Source of the DNA: Thunnus maccoyii
Lineage: Eukaryota; Chordata; Actinopteri; Scombriformes; Scombridae
Assembly (NCBI RefSeq): GCF_910596095.1
Contig: NC_056539.1
Span: forward strand, 1,211,501 to 1,275,500
Direction of reading: 5' to 3'
Length of the DNA: 64,000 nt
Numbering within the stretch: position 1 is the first letter of the stretch; each line of letters starts with the position of its first letter. Below are positions 14,701-34,360 of this stretch, in pieces. Under the pieces are notes generated by a model. It saw nothing but the letters and a program-made list of their open reading frames with translations, had not been told where the DNA came from and made no database searches. Made by a program: the position numbers and the translations under genes.

Positions 14701-15982
14701 AATGCAGCCTGAGATCCTCCGACACAGATCTATTAGTAATTCCTTGGTCAAGGCTAAAAACCAGATGAGACCAAGGCTTTGGAGTCTCACAAATAAAACT
14801 CACAATTTTGATGTGCAATTTTCAAATCTGAAGAACCACAATTTAAATCCCAACTTAATATTTAACATTATAACAAGTAGTGGAGGTCTCTGGTTTCAGA
14901 TTCTCAAATATGAGGATTTACTGCTTTTCTTTGTCTTATATGATAGTAAATTAAAAATCTTCAGATTTTGGACTGTTGGTCAGACAAAACAAGCAAATTG
15001 AAGAAATCACTGTGAAATCTCAGACACAGGAACTGCAATCAAATGTAAAGGCTGCATTAAGTTTAATACAGAGCCAAACATTAAATGTTGTCCTGCCTTC
15101 TTCAGTTCACTGCAACACATTTCTACATTATTATCTGCTATGCCTAAACACAAAAGCCTGAGGAAAGCCATAGCAGAATACTTACAGAAAGCAAATCTAT
15201 ATCTGAATGACTAAAAGCCATTATGTTATTACAGATAAGTGAACACAGCAGTGTTCCGTATTTCATGTCTGAAGAGAGCTTTTGATCAGAACTCTGCTCA
15301 GGCTGAAGCTGTGAGGAGTTGTGCAGGGAGTCATGAGGTTGTTTTGTCTTTGGTGAACACAGTGTGATTCCGTATACCTGTGTACCTACTGTGACAAGTC
15401 AACATATCTGCTGGGAAAAAAAGCTTATGAGATCTGTGAGAAACAGTATCACCATTAAAAAGTTACATAGTTTGTCCACCAGAGACGACTGACAAGTTGC
15501 TTTCCTCTGTAAAATGTCCTGCTCAGTGTTTGCGCTATATATACGCTAACTGAAGAAAGAAAGGATCCGTGTTGAGAATGTTTGTGTGGGATATGGCACC
15601 TTTTCTACAAGTTGAGACTTTAGGGAAATCTCTTGAACGGTACTTTTAATTGACGTTTTAGGATAGTTGCCTTAAAAATGTGTCCATAACTGGCTAAAAT
15701 ATTGAACTGAGCTCAACGTAGCTAGCAAGCGTCTCTACTAATCGGAAATATAAGGTTAATGCTAGTTAGCGTTTAACAGCTAGCAGTTAGCTGTCGTAAG
15801 TCCCTGTTCTGAGTGTCGGCTAACCTATTCGTGTTCTCCAAGAAGTATGAGTACATGAGCGTAAATATTTCCTTCTTACCAAGAACAGCCTCAGTGCCCA
15901 CAGCAGCAAAATTGTTCCTGACAGCCTGGAGACATATCTTCTTCAGACATATCTCCTTCGGGGTTCTATTGTCTGCTTGCAT
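5527..15982 (-). CDS. lrrc41: LRRC41 (MUF1): Elongin BC-Cullin ubiquitin ligase substrate receptor
   Basis: Ten coding exons, all with GT-AG junctions and an unbroken frame: 15982-15880, 14033-13947, 13848-13787, 13696-12892, 12234-12007, 10856-10689, 9888-9790, 8798-8670, 6747-6675, 5746-5527, giving 657 residues. Residues 13-21 (LKKICLQAV) fit the BC-box LxxxCxxx-hydrophobic pattern that binds Elongin C; residues 36-48 (LPTPLIEDLLPHL) form a Cul-box-like segment at the same spacing as in human LRRC41. Residues 85-352 (exon 4) are a helical region followed by a Ser/Thr/acidic-rich stretch with a basic CKRSKLD cluster that could be a nuclear localisation signal. Exons 5-10 carry leucine-rich repeats, such as NLSDCLPEILNLV and LQLNDCRLLEKW, and the chain ends HISNM, like human FADYVSTM. 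Human LRRC41 is longer (about 812 residues), mainly through its N-terminus and a serine/alanine-rich middle. Known role: recruiting substrates to a Cullin-RING ligase. Confidence 0.93.
6748..8669. repeat. lrrc41 intron 8 filled with dispersed fish repeats
   Basis: The 1.9-kb intron between exons 8 and 9 is largely repeat. About 7262-7480 matches the short DNA element also seen at 22887-23290 and 47425-47958 (shared blocks include CTATCAGAATTTGATC and GTCTAGAAGAGC). The stretch at about 7670-7910 (GACTGATGAGAGCACTGAGA and following) resembles a sequence I know as common in spiny-rayed fish introns. About 8327-8420 begins with another common fish motif, GGGGACATATCATGC. Confidence 0.6.
10454..10473. 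repeat. Short (CA)n run in lrrc41 intron
   Basis: About ten CA units in the intron between lrrc41 exons 6 and 7. No relation to a splice site is evident. Confidence 0.85.
12892..13696 (-). CDS. lrrc41: lrrc41 large exon 4
   Basis: An 805-nt exon, the longest in the gene, with acceptor TTTCAG before 13696 and donor GTAAGT after 12892. The first half encodes hydrophobic helical sequence similar to the region after the Cul-box of human LRRC41. The second half is polar and low in order, and the end (ERLEIRQCGSDSLTVLNSAL) begins the leucine-rich repeats. The human middle region is far richer in Ser/Ala than this one. Confidence 0.9.
14340..14790 (+). mobile_element. L2-like LINE 3' remnant in lrrc41 intron 1
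   Basis: Plus-strand translation, broken by frameshifts and stops, gives a row of motifs from the C-terminal part of fish L2-like non-LTR polyproteins: LDYCNSLY, a degraded AARLLTKSN-type stretch, SLYWLP, FRIDF, PDYITDLLNPYEPE, SLRSSDTDLL and PWSRLKTR. Only the 3' part of the second reading frame remains; no RT catalytic block or endonuclease is visible. It lies antisense to lrrc41. Confidence 0.75.
15880..15982 (-). CDS. lrrc41: lrrc41 coding exon 1 (start codon, BC-box)
   Basis: Begins at the ATG whose complement is at 15980-15982 and ends at a GTAAGA donor. It encodes 34 residues and the first base of codon 35. The BC-box LKKICLQAV lies wholly in this exon, so this start is needed for Elongin C binding. 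The split codon is completed to Asp by exon 2 at 14033, which opens directly into the proline-containing Cul-box-like segment. Confidence 0.9.
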
Positions 15983-16107
15983 AGTTAAGCGTCTATGTTT
16001 GTATCCTTTAAATAAGAGGTGACATCGTTACTGATGCTACAGACACAGCACTGCTCTGCACATTGGCTTCAATCATCAGTGTCAATCATATACAGCGGCT
16101 GCTCAAC

Positions 16108-16181
16108 TGTTTCTTTGTTTTATGGCGGTTAGTAAAAACCTAAATGGTGCACTAACGCCACCAACTGGTATGGAGTGTGGC
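16108..16181. repeat. Short dispersed repeat just upstream of lrrc41
   Basis: Contains TTATGGCGGTTAGTAAA followed by GGTGCACTAACGCCACCAAC and TGGAGTGTGG. The same layout (GGCGGATTGCAA, GGTGCATACCGCCACCTAC, CCGGAGT) occurs at 25771-25859 upstream of rad54l. I know this layout as a common fish repeat but cannot name its family with certainty. Confidence 0.6.
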
Positions 16182-17645
16182 TGGCATTAATACTTATAAT
16201 AATATTGCTAATATTTATGATAGTACTAAAAATAAATAAATATAAAATAATAAATAACAATAAGATTCCAGAAAGAGAACAAACAAGGTACACATTCTAT
16301 GAATCAAATTAGTTCTACTAAAACAGAAACAGAACACTTAAATCTCTTAAATCATAGTTTCAGTTGATTGTTCCAAAGCTCACAATCAAGTCTCTTTTCA
16401 GTGTCTGATCTCAGACAGTTAATAATTACAGGATCTACAGTATCTTCTCGATCACTCCAGTGTCTCCTAGAAAACCATCATCCTGGTCTGTCTTGCTCCC
16501 ATCTTTCCATTCAGTAATACTTTACTACAGCAGATTTCTGTCTTGCTGAAATGTATGATCATGTCAAGTTAACACAATTCTTTATTTGTGGTTTCTTTTG
16601 TAAATGTATTTGCTAAAAAGATCACACTCAGCCCCATCATTGGAATTCTATATATTTTTAGTTGTATTTACATAGTTACTATTACTTAGTTAAAATTGGT
16701 CTGCTATCTGAATGAATGCATTTCAAACTTGACAATGATGAACTTGAATCTGAGCAGACAGCTTCTCTCTAAGGTCTCATCTAATCATTACACTGCGAGG
16801 CTAACATGGTTGCCACCATTTCTTCTGTATAAACAGCTAAACCATCACTGTTCTGAATCTGAACTATGGCATAGGTTAATATTTATTGTGTTCTTTTAAA
16901 CTTCTGTCTCATACTGATTTTCTATGTTTCTATTGTTTGTGCGATCAAAATGAACTCTTTCAAGAACATTTTCAAGAAACGGACTCTCAAAGATGTATTA
17001 CTGAAACTGGACTGTGTAAGTCACTCTTAGTTAAGTTGCTCCTTTTCTTTTCTGAACATATCTTTACAGTTTACAGCCTTTAGTGTGTTCTTGTAAATTA
17101 CTCAATAACTCAACTCTTTCTCCCTTTTTGATCCACTAAGACAAAGTTGGAGCTCCTCTAATGACACCTCAACATACTCTGCTAACAGATACTGTGGACT
17201 GTATGCTGATATATATTACAAAAGTTATTGGATGGGATTTAACCAAAAATCGACCCAGTTTAAATATTGGTACCTCTTTTTAATGTTATAGTAGAGTAGG
17301 CATCTATCCAGCATCATCTTTGCAGCTGCTGTCAGATGTCTGTATGGATTTAATAAAGTAAACCCTCAAACATCCAACTATCAGCTGAGTCACAGACAGG
17401 TGACATCATGAGTATCATGAGTATCCAACACAGGTAAGAGTATCCGTCTACCTGCACACATCTCAGTAAACTGGGCACAAGTACAACTGCACCATAGTTC
17501 AAGAAATGCATTAAGATCTCAACTTGAAAATTGAACTGAACCTCACAACTGGCAAATCTATTACCAGTGTTTAAAAATGTTATAAACACAGTTATTAATA
17601 TGAAGAAGTTACAGCATTCTTGATGGACGGATAACCAGTCAGTCA
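16182..17645. other. Intergenic gap between lrrc41 start and rad54l 3' end
   Basis: About 1.5 kb of AT-rich sequence with no recognised exon. In human the gene beside the lrrc41 start is UQCRH; no UQCRH-like coding sequence is visible here. The lrrc41 promoter must lie in the right-hand neighbourhood of 15983, overlapping or next to the repeat at 16108-16181. Confidence 0.5.
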
Positions 17646-17651
17646 TTTATT
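17646..17651 (-). terminator. rad54l: Candidate rad54l polyadenylation signal
   Basis: AATAAA on the minus strand (TTTATT on plus), 113 nt beyond the rad54l stop codon, followed by pyrimidine-poor sequence. It is the first such signal after the stop. Confidence 0.5.
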
Positions 17652-17763
17652 TTCTTTTTCTTTAAAGTTTTCATTAAAAAACAAAATCAACAGAAAAAAC
17701 TCAACAACAAATAAATATCAATATATACATGTAGCAGTGTGACAGTCTGATGTGTTCCTCTTG

Positions 17764-25381
<7,618 letters not shown>

Positions 25382-25722
25382 TTTGCTTATTTCCCCGGTG
25401 AGACTGGTAACAACTATTAACTCCTCACCTCCTTGTGTTGATAAATTAGAGTTCTGCCCCTAGTTACCCCGCTAACGTCATTCCCACAGCAAAGGAGCTA
25501 ATGTACGTACGTTTTTTCTGAGTTCCTAAATAGATAATTACTGGCAGAAAGATTTAGCAAATTCATTTAATATTACGTTAGTCCCATGGAAAAGTTATTG
25601 TAGCATTAGGTTAATCTGCAACTGCAGTTTCCCGTCAGTACCATGGACGTATTATGGTTAGTACAGTGTTGAAGAGCGCGCTAAATGTTGCACAACACTA
25701 CGGCAAGCGAGAAAGGTAAAAA

Positions 25723-25727
<5 letters not shown>

Positions 25728-25755
<28 letters not shown>
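25728..25755. repeat. Poly(A) run upstream of rad54l
   Basis: Twenty-eight consecutive A about 350 bp upstream of the rad54l start codon, directly next to a short dispersed repeat. Confidence 0.95.
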
Positions 25756-25760
<5 letters not shown>

Positions 25761-25770
25761 GAAAATTTTC

Positions 25771-25859
25771 GCTTCTTCTTCTTCGCCTTCATTGGCGGAT
25801 TGCAATACTAATACTAACATATAGGTGCATACCGCCACCTACTGTTCCGGAGTATATAG
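25771..25859. repeat. Short dispersed repeat just upstream of rad54l
   Basis: CTTCTTCTTCTTCG, then TTGGCGGATTGCAA, then AGGTGCATACCGCCACCTAC and GTTCCGGAGT. It is the same family and orientation as 16108-16181 near lrrc41. It lies about 400 bp before the rad54l ATG and may form part of, or border, the promoter. Confidence 0.6.
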
Positions 25860-26787
25860 AACGGGATACAGTTTACAATAGCCTACTCAAAAACAAAACA
25901 AACAAAAAACATCCTATATTTTATCAAACAATCCGGTGTTTACTAAGAATTATATTAGCCCTCTCACTTTACTTTTATGAGAACATAGTGTGATGTGAAT
26001 TAAGAGGCATAGTATATTGTTTGTAGTCTATAAAAGCTAACATGCTGGTGATGCTGACAATTAATGGTGACTGTGGGCTGCATATGATGAGGTTGAGATG
26101 ATGTTGATCCATACACCCTGCATGATAGAATTCTATTATCCTTCAAGAAATAACAGAAATATAGATATAGTATAGACAGACTTGGCCAATAGAAATAGTT
26201 ATTTTTTTTCTTATTAAATCCACCCCATTAAATATTATCCACTTAATGGCAAATAATATGGTTTACATTAAGATTTGTATTAAATGCATTAAACCAGACT
26301 ATATAATTTAATCAATAAACGATTGTGAAAGGTACTCTTCAAAATGTAAAACAATATGCAAATGTCCAATGCATGATATAGAATATAGAATATACAATAT
26401 AGAATCAGAAATTTGAAGTTTTAGGCAGGCACGAATAGGTAACCAGTAGGCCGAGGATCAGTGCTTTGATCCAGCCACCAGTGGATTCTAATGGAGAAGC
26501 TTGCATCATTCTTAAATGGTAAAGTTGATAACTTAATCATGTTTTAATCATGTTTTTAGCAGATTATGTTGTGTTGACCCCTTAATTCTGCAATTGCATG
26601 ACATTAACTTGACTGACAATTATAATATCAACATTAACGTTAGACTTTGTAGCTGTGAAAACTGACATTTTATCACTTAATCTGCTTATATTATTAAGAG
26701 CAAGGAAATGGCGTTAGCTTAGCTGTTTAGTTTTTTTACAGTGTAATGTTACCACGGTGTACCCTAATTTCTATGGTAACATTAAGG

Positions 26788-28209
26788 CAGTGGCGTAAGC
26801 AGAAATTGTATTTTGGGTGGGCCAATACTAAAAGTGGGTGGGCCATCATTTCCCAGAAAAACTGACTCATGAAAAGATAGAAGAAGAAAAAAGAACAAAT
26901 ATAAACAACTGAAAAATGAGCAACCAGTTTACTTTGCAATGTTCTGAATCACAAAGGCAATAACACTGCCGATCCAACATGCTCAACCAACAGAGCATTA
27001 GTCTGTAAAGGCTGTACATAACAGTACAGACAAAAGGCAGTCTTTTATAGCCCGTCCAGTCTAAAATACAGTATATTTGCATTGGCAAGATCGGCTGCTC
27101 ATCAGCTATAAAGTGCACGGTACTGTTTATTAACTATTGTATTGCAAAAAGTGTCAACAGAGAGCAGCAGTGTTAACTTTGACAGAAATCGCACATCGTA
27201 ACATATCCATGGTGCATTTATTATAGCCTACAGCCACTGGTGCTTCAGTACTGGTCAGCTCACGAAAAACCAAATCTGCACATTTTACAGAAAACTGCAT
27301 TCTTATACTCTATTCTATCACGTAAACGATCCATACCACTGGGATGATTGATTTTCCATTCTTGACTGTGCAGGGAAATACATACAAATTTGGCTGTGAA
27401 TGTGGTACATAAATGGTACATAAATTGGCAGGTGAACTCATAGCCATGAGAACATGATTTCATGTGGGTGTGCTGACTATTAAACACTCCCTCCCCAAAA
27501 AATGTTTGAGTTTATTAAATACTTGCAGCGATCCTACAGCTGCAGAAACAATAAGTGCATCTCCCCATTGAGAGAGACACTGTGTGCATTTACGCAGGAG
27601 ACACAGCAGCCACTTCATCGATTATTTAAATCTCCTGACACGCCGACATGATCAGTCAGGTTCTAATTAATTTAATTGATGGTAATTAATGTTATGTTCT
27701 GTCTTCTTCTACACATCCGAATGGTCACACACGCAGTCCAGGTTCATAAAGTGAAATTGTTTGCAGTAAAGCAGCCGTCCTCCTGATAAATCCTGGGCTG
27801 AGCCATCAGAGCTGTCTAAAAATATTTCAGAAGCTCAAAGTTTAATTCTGTTTCCTCTAGAGAGTTTCCTCTGTCCTGTCAAGTTGATAACTACAGTTTT
27901 TAGTTGTCAGGCTGCCGGAGACATTTCTAACAGCATGTATCAACTGGGTCCGTGAGTCACGCGTCTCATGCTTCTTTTCCCCACTCCACTATCTTTACAC
28001 AAAGGGTCTATTTTTGCTGGACCAGCTCACACACAACAGAAAAAAATAGTAATTGCAACAACACAAATGGGCCTATAGGCTGCCAGCCACCTGGAGGCTG
28101 CAGTACCCCCAACACGCCTACTTCCCACAGCTATGGGTGAACCCGCATCAGCCTGACCTGGCACAGCAGCCACATAAACCCCACACACACACACACACAC
28201 ACACAAACA

Positions 28210-28243
<34 letters not shown>

Positions 28244-29920
28244 TAGCAGATGTAGCAACATCAGCATAAAATTCAATTGTACACCCAAAAAAAATTATAC
28301 CCAGTAAACAATAATAGTGAAACAGGCAATCAACTACTACAGTCCAAAATTGTAAATTAGCTTACTTTTGATGATTACAGCAGGAGACAACATGGCTTGG
28401 TGTTGAACACTGAAATTATTTCATTACAGTAAAGGATTCAGTCAGTTCTTTTTCAAAGGAGAGCAGGGACAAAGAGTTGAGTCTGTATGTATCACTGGTG
28501 CCCTCATGTCACTTGTTGCTGCTGCCACGTAGGTGTTGTTACTGCCTGGCACTTGAGGAGAAATTGGAACAGGAGTAGGTGTCTGGGTTGAGAATGATGG
28601 CTGAACTTGAGCTGAATTCTCTTCCTCCTGCTCCTCATGACATCTTTTTTGTGACTGCTTTGTTTCACCATGGTTTTTATCTTAACCTTCACTAAAAGCA
28701 GCTAGCTAGTGGACAGTAGGCTTCTGTTCCTCTGTGCAATGCACAGGCTGTACGCTGAGGGAAAGAGGAGCTCACAATCTGGTATTTGCAAAATGCACTG
28801 CCACTCAAAAATTCTGACCTATCAACATCATCATATGGTAAACAAGAGGCAAGAAACAAGAACTGTTTTATTTTTATTGGTCGTGTAGTCATATTTGAAA
28901 CGGTAATCATTGACTGCTATTCTTTGGATGATCCATTAAAAAAAGGAAGCCTTCTGACTGGGTGAGCCTGAGTGCCAGGTGGATAGGCCCAGGCACACCC
29001 AGAACTAAGTATCAGCATTCAGGGTGGATTTATCATCTCTCAGAGCTGGTTCTTACAACGTACTGTCTGACTACGTCGGATATCAAATGTGTTTATAGTC
29101 ATTCCAAATGGCTTCACTCAAGGCAAGCCTCTGTTACAGAGAGAGGAAGGAGATAGTCATATTGTTTAAATATGGGGATAATGGTGCATATTTTCAGACA
29201 GTCTCCCCTAGAAGGCAGTCATTGTGTTGCACTCAGCTATTTACATGAAAAGTCACAGAAATAGTTGTGTCATGAATGGCTCTTTGTCACCTCCACACAG
29301 CTGGCCTATCACTGCGTGAAGTGGGTGTCTGTGAATGTTGGTTTAGGTCTGGTTTGTTTTGCACAGCTAACCCCTGTGAATAAATGTGTTGCACTAGTTT
29401 GGACCCAGAGCTTCATTCTGAACTTGTAACATATAACATATTTACTCCACTGCAGGGAAATGGCTCTTAGAAAATGTGTAGCCTATCCTGAACAGAAAAT
29501 AGACATATTTCAATAACCACTGCTTCCCAGAGACTGTGATAGGTGGAAATGTAAAATGTGATGGACATGGAATAGAAAACTGAATAGAATGGCATGTTGC
29601 ATGTGCTGTTTTAGGTTGTAATATCAACTTTAGTTGTTGTGGGTGGTCAGCATGGCACCTTTAGTTTAATGCTGTATGATAAAATGTAAAACATCAACCT
29701 GGACTTGAGGACAAACATTAAATTGGATGCTAACATCAGTTTTGGAATTCAATTACGATTTATCTGCGCATAGGTTGAAGTAATGTGATGCATTGAACAT
29801 CCATGTTTACACATTTTGATCACCTGCCATTCATTAAAGTTTGATATGCTATAGCCACCCCACACTAGCTCTGTGTCCCATCTTGGCCACCCCTGTCAAA
29901 ATGTTCTGGATACGCCACTG
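26788..29920. mobile_element. Candidate hAT-like non-autonomous DNA transposon, 3.1 kb
   Basis: The left end reads CAGTGGCGTAAGCAGAA and the right end, on the opposite strand, CAGTGGCGTATCCAGAA: 15 of 17 positions agree. CAGTG at the ends fits the hAT terminal rule. Subterminal motifs mirror each other (GGGTGGGCCA left, TGGCCACCCC right). The 8 bp on each flank are not alike, so no target-site duplication is seen. Inside there is a CA microsatellite at 28182-28241 and no transposase-like reading frame. Confidence 0.55.
28182..28241. repeat. Interrupted (CA)n microsatellite
   Basis: CA run broken by two AAA interruptions near 28205-28212, within the hAT-like element. Confidence 0.95.
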
Positions 29921-31127
29921 ACCCCCAGCACTTAAATAGCATATGCACATTTCCAAATTATATTTCAGTCCTGTAGAATGTGTTGTTTATTATTCTCTTT
30001 AACTCTTCAATAACTGTTTTTAATTGTTTACACCTCGTTTTAATGCTTTTAATGTTTTATGTGAAGCTTTTATTAAAAGCTGATCCAAGAATTTCTTTTC
30101 TCTCACACACATACACCAACCCAATATACAACTGTGCTTGTCCTGATTTATCTTCCATAGGCTGCAATGGATGAGTCATAAGCTTTTGTTTTTTTCTTCA
30201 CTACAATTTATCTTGTGGTCTCTGCCTAACAGCAAAAATGTAAACCAGGCAGTGTAAACCTCACAACAGTACCCAGCACTGATTACTGTCAGACTTCATT
30301 AAAAGTTCTGCAATACAGCTTGAATTAAGATTGGAATGTCTTGATTTTACATTTATAATTAGAATTACATTTATATTGTACTTGATTATGTAACACTGTT
30401 ACATGTAACTAATTAGTGCCCAACATTGCCAGTCATGATGTTGCTGTTTTCCCGAAACCGGCCTGAAACAAATTTTTCCTTTTTTCTTTTCATCCTGTGT
30501 CTTGGTGCTGTGCATGTGTGTCCTCTCATCCTTCCCACAGCTCCACCCTCCCAGAATGGGGGGATGGAGCTTATGATTTACACCTGCACCAGTCATTCCA
30601 ACTTCTGGTGTAGAGGGAAAAAGACACATCAACAAAATCAACCCTATGGTGTTAATATAATTGAACCTGGTTATGAACTAACAAAAAAAGACAAAGAAAC
30701 CCTCTCTGTGCTCTATCTCTGTTTTTCCCAGATTACTGCTGCACTCTCATATGGTATGTTTAAGCTTATTATGATGAAGCTTACTATAGCTATACCTCAG
30801 TGACATAAGAGCCTATTCTCACCTAGTCCAGTGAAGTTAACTTTGGGGGATGATGAAGCTGAAAGCTCATTGAGATCCCAATCTAATCGACCCCCTTTCA
30901 TCCCTCCCCTTGTCCCCTATCATCCCACCGTACACAACTTCGACCAACCTATGACTCCTGTTCTTCCCCTCCCGGCGATTGACCCTCTTCATCACTCTCT
31001 TCTACCCCAATCATCCCACCGCAATTGACCCTCATCCAATTCTTCCCGAATCTTCTTGCCAATCCCAATAAACTATTCTTTTAAATACCACACAAATGGT
31101 GTGGTCTTTGTTAGTGAATTAACAGCT

Positions 31128-31386
31128 AATCGATTAAGGAGACACTTGGGGTACAATCTAAGTGCACAGTCCTGACACCATGAATGCTACCCAAAAGTCT
31201 GAAGGAGAGTTGTGAGCAACGTCTAGTTAAACGTCAGATAGGGATCTGTTTACCAGACAGACTTGGCCCGAGTCATAACATAATTGACTTAAGCACAGGT
31301 TCCAAAGAGAGTGACCAAATAGAGAAGTTGGCCTGACCCGAAGAAGGACAGAGAGCTGACTATATGAAAATTCCTTCACAGTTCCA
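31128..31386 (+). repeat. LTR-like dispersed repeat, copy 1
   Basis: Shares ordered blocks with the reverse complement of 40553-40779, including TCGATTAAGGAGACA, CAGTCCTGACAC with ATGAATGCTA, CTAGTTAAAC and GAAAATTCCTTCACA. Copy 2 has AAATAAA just beyond the shared part, which is why a long terminal repeat is suspected. No gag, pol or env sequence was recognised beside either copy. Confidence 0.5.
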
Positions 31387-33218
31387 AACCTAGGGCTCAG
31401 GCCTCTCGAAAGGGTCACCAGTTAAATCTGAGGGGTCGTGAGATGATTAAAGGGAAAGTCGAAGGTGTAGAAAGTACAATATTTCCCTCCCTGAAATATG
31501 GTGGAGTAGAAGTATAAAGTAGCATCAAATGGAAATACTCAAGCAAAGTACAAGTACCTCAAAATTTAGTACAGTAATTACGTAAATGTACTAGTTATAT
31601 CCACCACTGGAAACTTCAACTATGCCTGCAGCTGTGGTGGTGTTAACCATTCTAGATGATAGATTGGTCATTGTCTGCACACTAATTTGCTTCAAAACAG
31701 CAGGGGACTAAAGTATAACTTTTTTGTATTTTCCTCTTTGCACAGAGATGCATTTATTTAGAGTAACCATATTTTATTGTGAACAACATACACATGTCCT
31801 CTACCAATACCAACCATTTTTTAAAATTTTGGATAAATGAGACGGCCGCAATCAGGCTGGAAATTGACGTTGCACATTGTTACTTTCGCACCTCTCTGTC
31901 GGGACAAAAGAAACAGTACTTAATATTCCTGGCATATAATGCTAATTACTGCTTCAGTTAGTCATCCAAGCAAATGACCATGTTTCTCTCATATCAATTT
32001 ATCATGTTAAATGTCGAAACTGTATGAAATTGGTCCAATGCGTCAAACTCACCTTAGAGCATAATCACTATTTTCTCTTATGAATAACATTGGGTTAGAA
32101 TTTAAGATGTTTAAAATGTCACAAATCCTTACCTATCACATGCACTCCATCTCCAAATCATGCATGTTCCTCTCTTTTTCATTAACAGCAAGGACAGTCA
32201 AAGCAAAGATAATCAATTAAATAAATGGACAAGTAAGGCTTCACTCAAGGCAAGTTATTCCAGAGAACTTTTTTCCCATTAACCTAATGTCAATTGTATG
32301 GACATAAAGGTAGGCTAATCAATTAATTAAAACTGATCAAGGGCATGCTCATTCAGTCCCTTGTTTAGAGCATCAGCCTACATTAAAAATAAGACAAAGT
32401 AGCCTTGAACAATGGATGGTGCACAAATATTTATTCATTGTTTTTTGTGTTGTTTTCAAATCACATCTGGACTGGTGAGACCTCTGTTGGTCTTCCTTAC
32501 CCTAACCCTGGGCATTTCCTGCAAACATAAAGAGCAAAAAAATACATCTTTAATAATAGTGGGACAAAAGTAATACTATGTTACTTTCGTCCCCCTCCTG
32601 TCTCTTGTCAACTTTCCCTGGCTAACACCAAAGATAGGCTTTCATGATAAATTAAACCTTCACTGATACTTAGCCTACGGATAGGTCTAACAGATGATAT
32701 ACATTTACAGTCTTTAACAAATAAACATCACCTTAAAGACAGAAAACTCTTTAGTTTTGCACTTTTTACTCACCAAGTGAAAAATCTGTTTCGGATCAGG
32801 CAGGTTTTCATCTGTAGACTCAGTGGTGGGGTGTACCTTGTGGACTTCATAGCCAAGGTCCGTGTTGCAAATCTACATAAAGTGATCTCTCAGTTCAGAT
32901 GAAAATGAATCATTTCCATTGCATTCAGCGTCGGAAATTAATGGAGGGCAAGGGCAAAAATGCCCGAGGAAATCTCAGAATGCCCCTAAAAACTGTGATC
33001 GAGGGGCAAAAATTGCCCCTAAGATTTCGAAAAAATTTTTTTTATATTTACCAGTTTAGGCCAATATTCTAATAGCACATTAGGCCATCATTTTATCTTC
33101 ATTCAATTAATTTCATTTCTGCTTTCGTCTCTAACACAAACTCACACAAACAGCGCTGTTCTTCACACTACACTGCTGTAATGATACCTGGCAGAGGCCA
33201 GGCAATCCTGCACCTGCA

Positions 33219-33458
33219 GTGAAGTTGGCTGCTGCAATGGACCAGTACCTCATTAAAAAAGCTCCAACTGTTACTGAGGAAAGCAACCTAAATCCTGGAC
33301 CATCACCAACACCACCCCCGGCAAATAAGATGGCAAAGAAAGTTGCTGCTTCTACAATAGAAAAATTGAAAATATACTGGCTTGGTGTTGAAGAGGTGAA
33401 TAAGACAACTCTCCTCTACTGTAAAGCCTGCAGGGCCGCACGTCTCACGCACAACTGA
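33219..33458 (+). pseudogene. Possible fragment of a hAT/ZNF862-like zinc-finger transposase N-terminus
   Basis: An open frame of 79 codons. The start MDQYLIKKAP and the later WLGVEEVNKTTLLYCKACR resemble the N-terminal leader and the BED/TTF-type zinc finger of hAT-derived ZNF862-like proteins in fish (a Trp-rich strand followed by CxxC). The frame stops soon after the CxxC pair, so the histidine half of the finger is missing and no catalytic region follows. It is probably a relic. The resemblance is by eye only. Confidence 0.3.
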
Positions 33459-34360
33459 TGTGGTGCCTCATCTATAGATTCGGGGTCTCGCCTATTTTTT
33501 CCATGTGACGCACGGTTCTCAGCAAAAATAGACAGGGAAATGATCTGTTGACAGTTATAGTGACATCATACCAGCAACAATACACTTTCCACTATAGTTT
33601 CAAAGTCTATATCTGTAGAATTTGTCACAGACATGAAGTGTCACCACTGTGGGTCAGCCTGATGCTTTCTGTGATATTAGTTCAAACCGAGGATTTGGTG
33701 TTGTTACTTTCCTTATTTGTTGTCAGTTTCCCTCCTGACTGTTGGTTTGTTTGTCAGAGTGTGTTTGCTTCGTTTGGGGAAGTTGGTGTCGTCTGGAGGG
33801 ATTTTCCTCACTTGCAGCGGTGACAGCAGGGGTTTAACTGGCGGAATAATAAATATAAAAAACAACCCGTCCTGTGTGAGGAGTGTATGTGTCTGACACA
33901 GAAGTAGCCCCAACCAGACCCCAGGCCCATCAGAAAGATGACATATTATCTATTTATTTTTCACAATTGAGCACATGCTTCTTAACCTTTTATTGTCTAA
34001 ACTAAATATAAATGACATTTATAATGAAATGATATGAAACATGCTATTATTGATGGCCATTATCAAAGCCAAGCTCTTTGTAGAAAGATAGAGCTGGCAG
34101 TAGCAGCACCACAGCAGCAACACCGTCTGTGTGGACACCATAGGCCTGCGAGATGCAGCAGTTCAGCGAAGCACATGCCCTGTTCAGGTAAAGGAAGGCT
34201 GTGTGGCCCAGGTGTAACTCCATAGCTGGCTTATTGGCAAAGCTTTTTAAAAAGTGTGAAAAAAAATGAAGGGCACCCAGCAATAAGGCTGGGGAAGGAG
34301 CACAGCCTCTAAATCCGCTGCACCAACAGCAGCAGCAATGGAAATGGATGACAGAATATA

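Larger units (their letters stand above)
29921..34360. other. Repeat-rich interval without a recognised gene
   Basis: Contains pieces of dispersed repeats but no exon chain. About 31470-31612 (AAGTACAAGTACCTCAAAAT and a following TCCACCACTGG) matches a repeat I know to be common in fish. About 30691-30748 is repeated in direct orientation at 37381-37437. About 32930-33010 is rich in GGGCAAAAATGCCC-like words, which recur loosely at 36465-36530. Confidence 0.5.

Noticed and set aside
28027..28307. Frames with Val-Cys or Thr-His runs across 28182-28241 and similar repeats
   Set aside because: These are translations of the CA/TG microsatellite and carry no coding evidence.
30426..30803. 125-codon plus-strand frame near a direct repeat
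   Set aside because: Composition is mixed, part of it is a repeat found again at 37381-37437, and no domain or signal peptide with a matching body was recognised.
33219..33458. Frame as an intact host zinc-finger gene
   Set aside because: It stops right after the CxxC half of a putative finger and no continuing exon was seen, so a transposon relic is the more likely reading.
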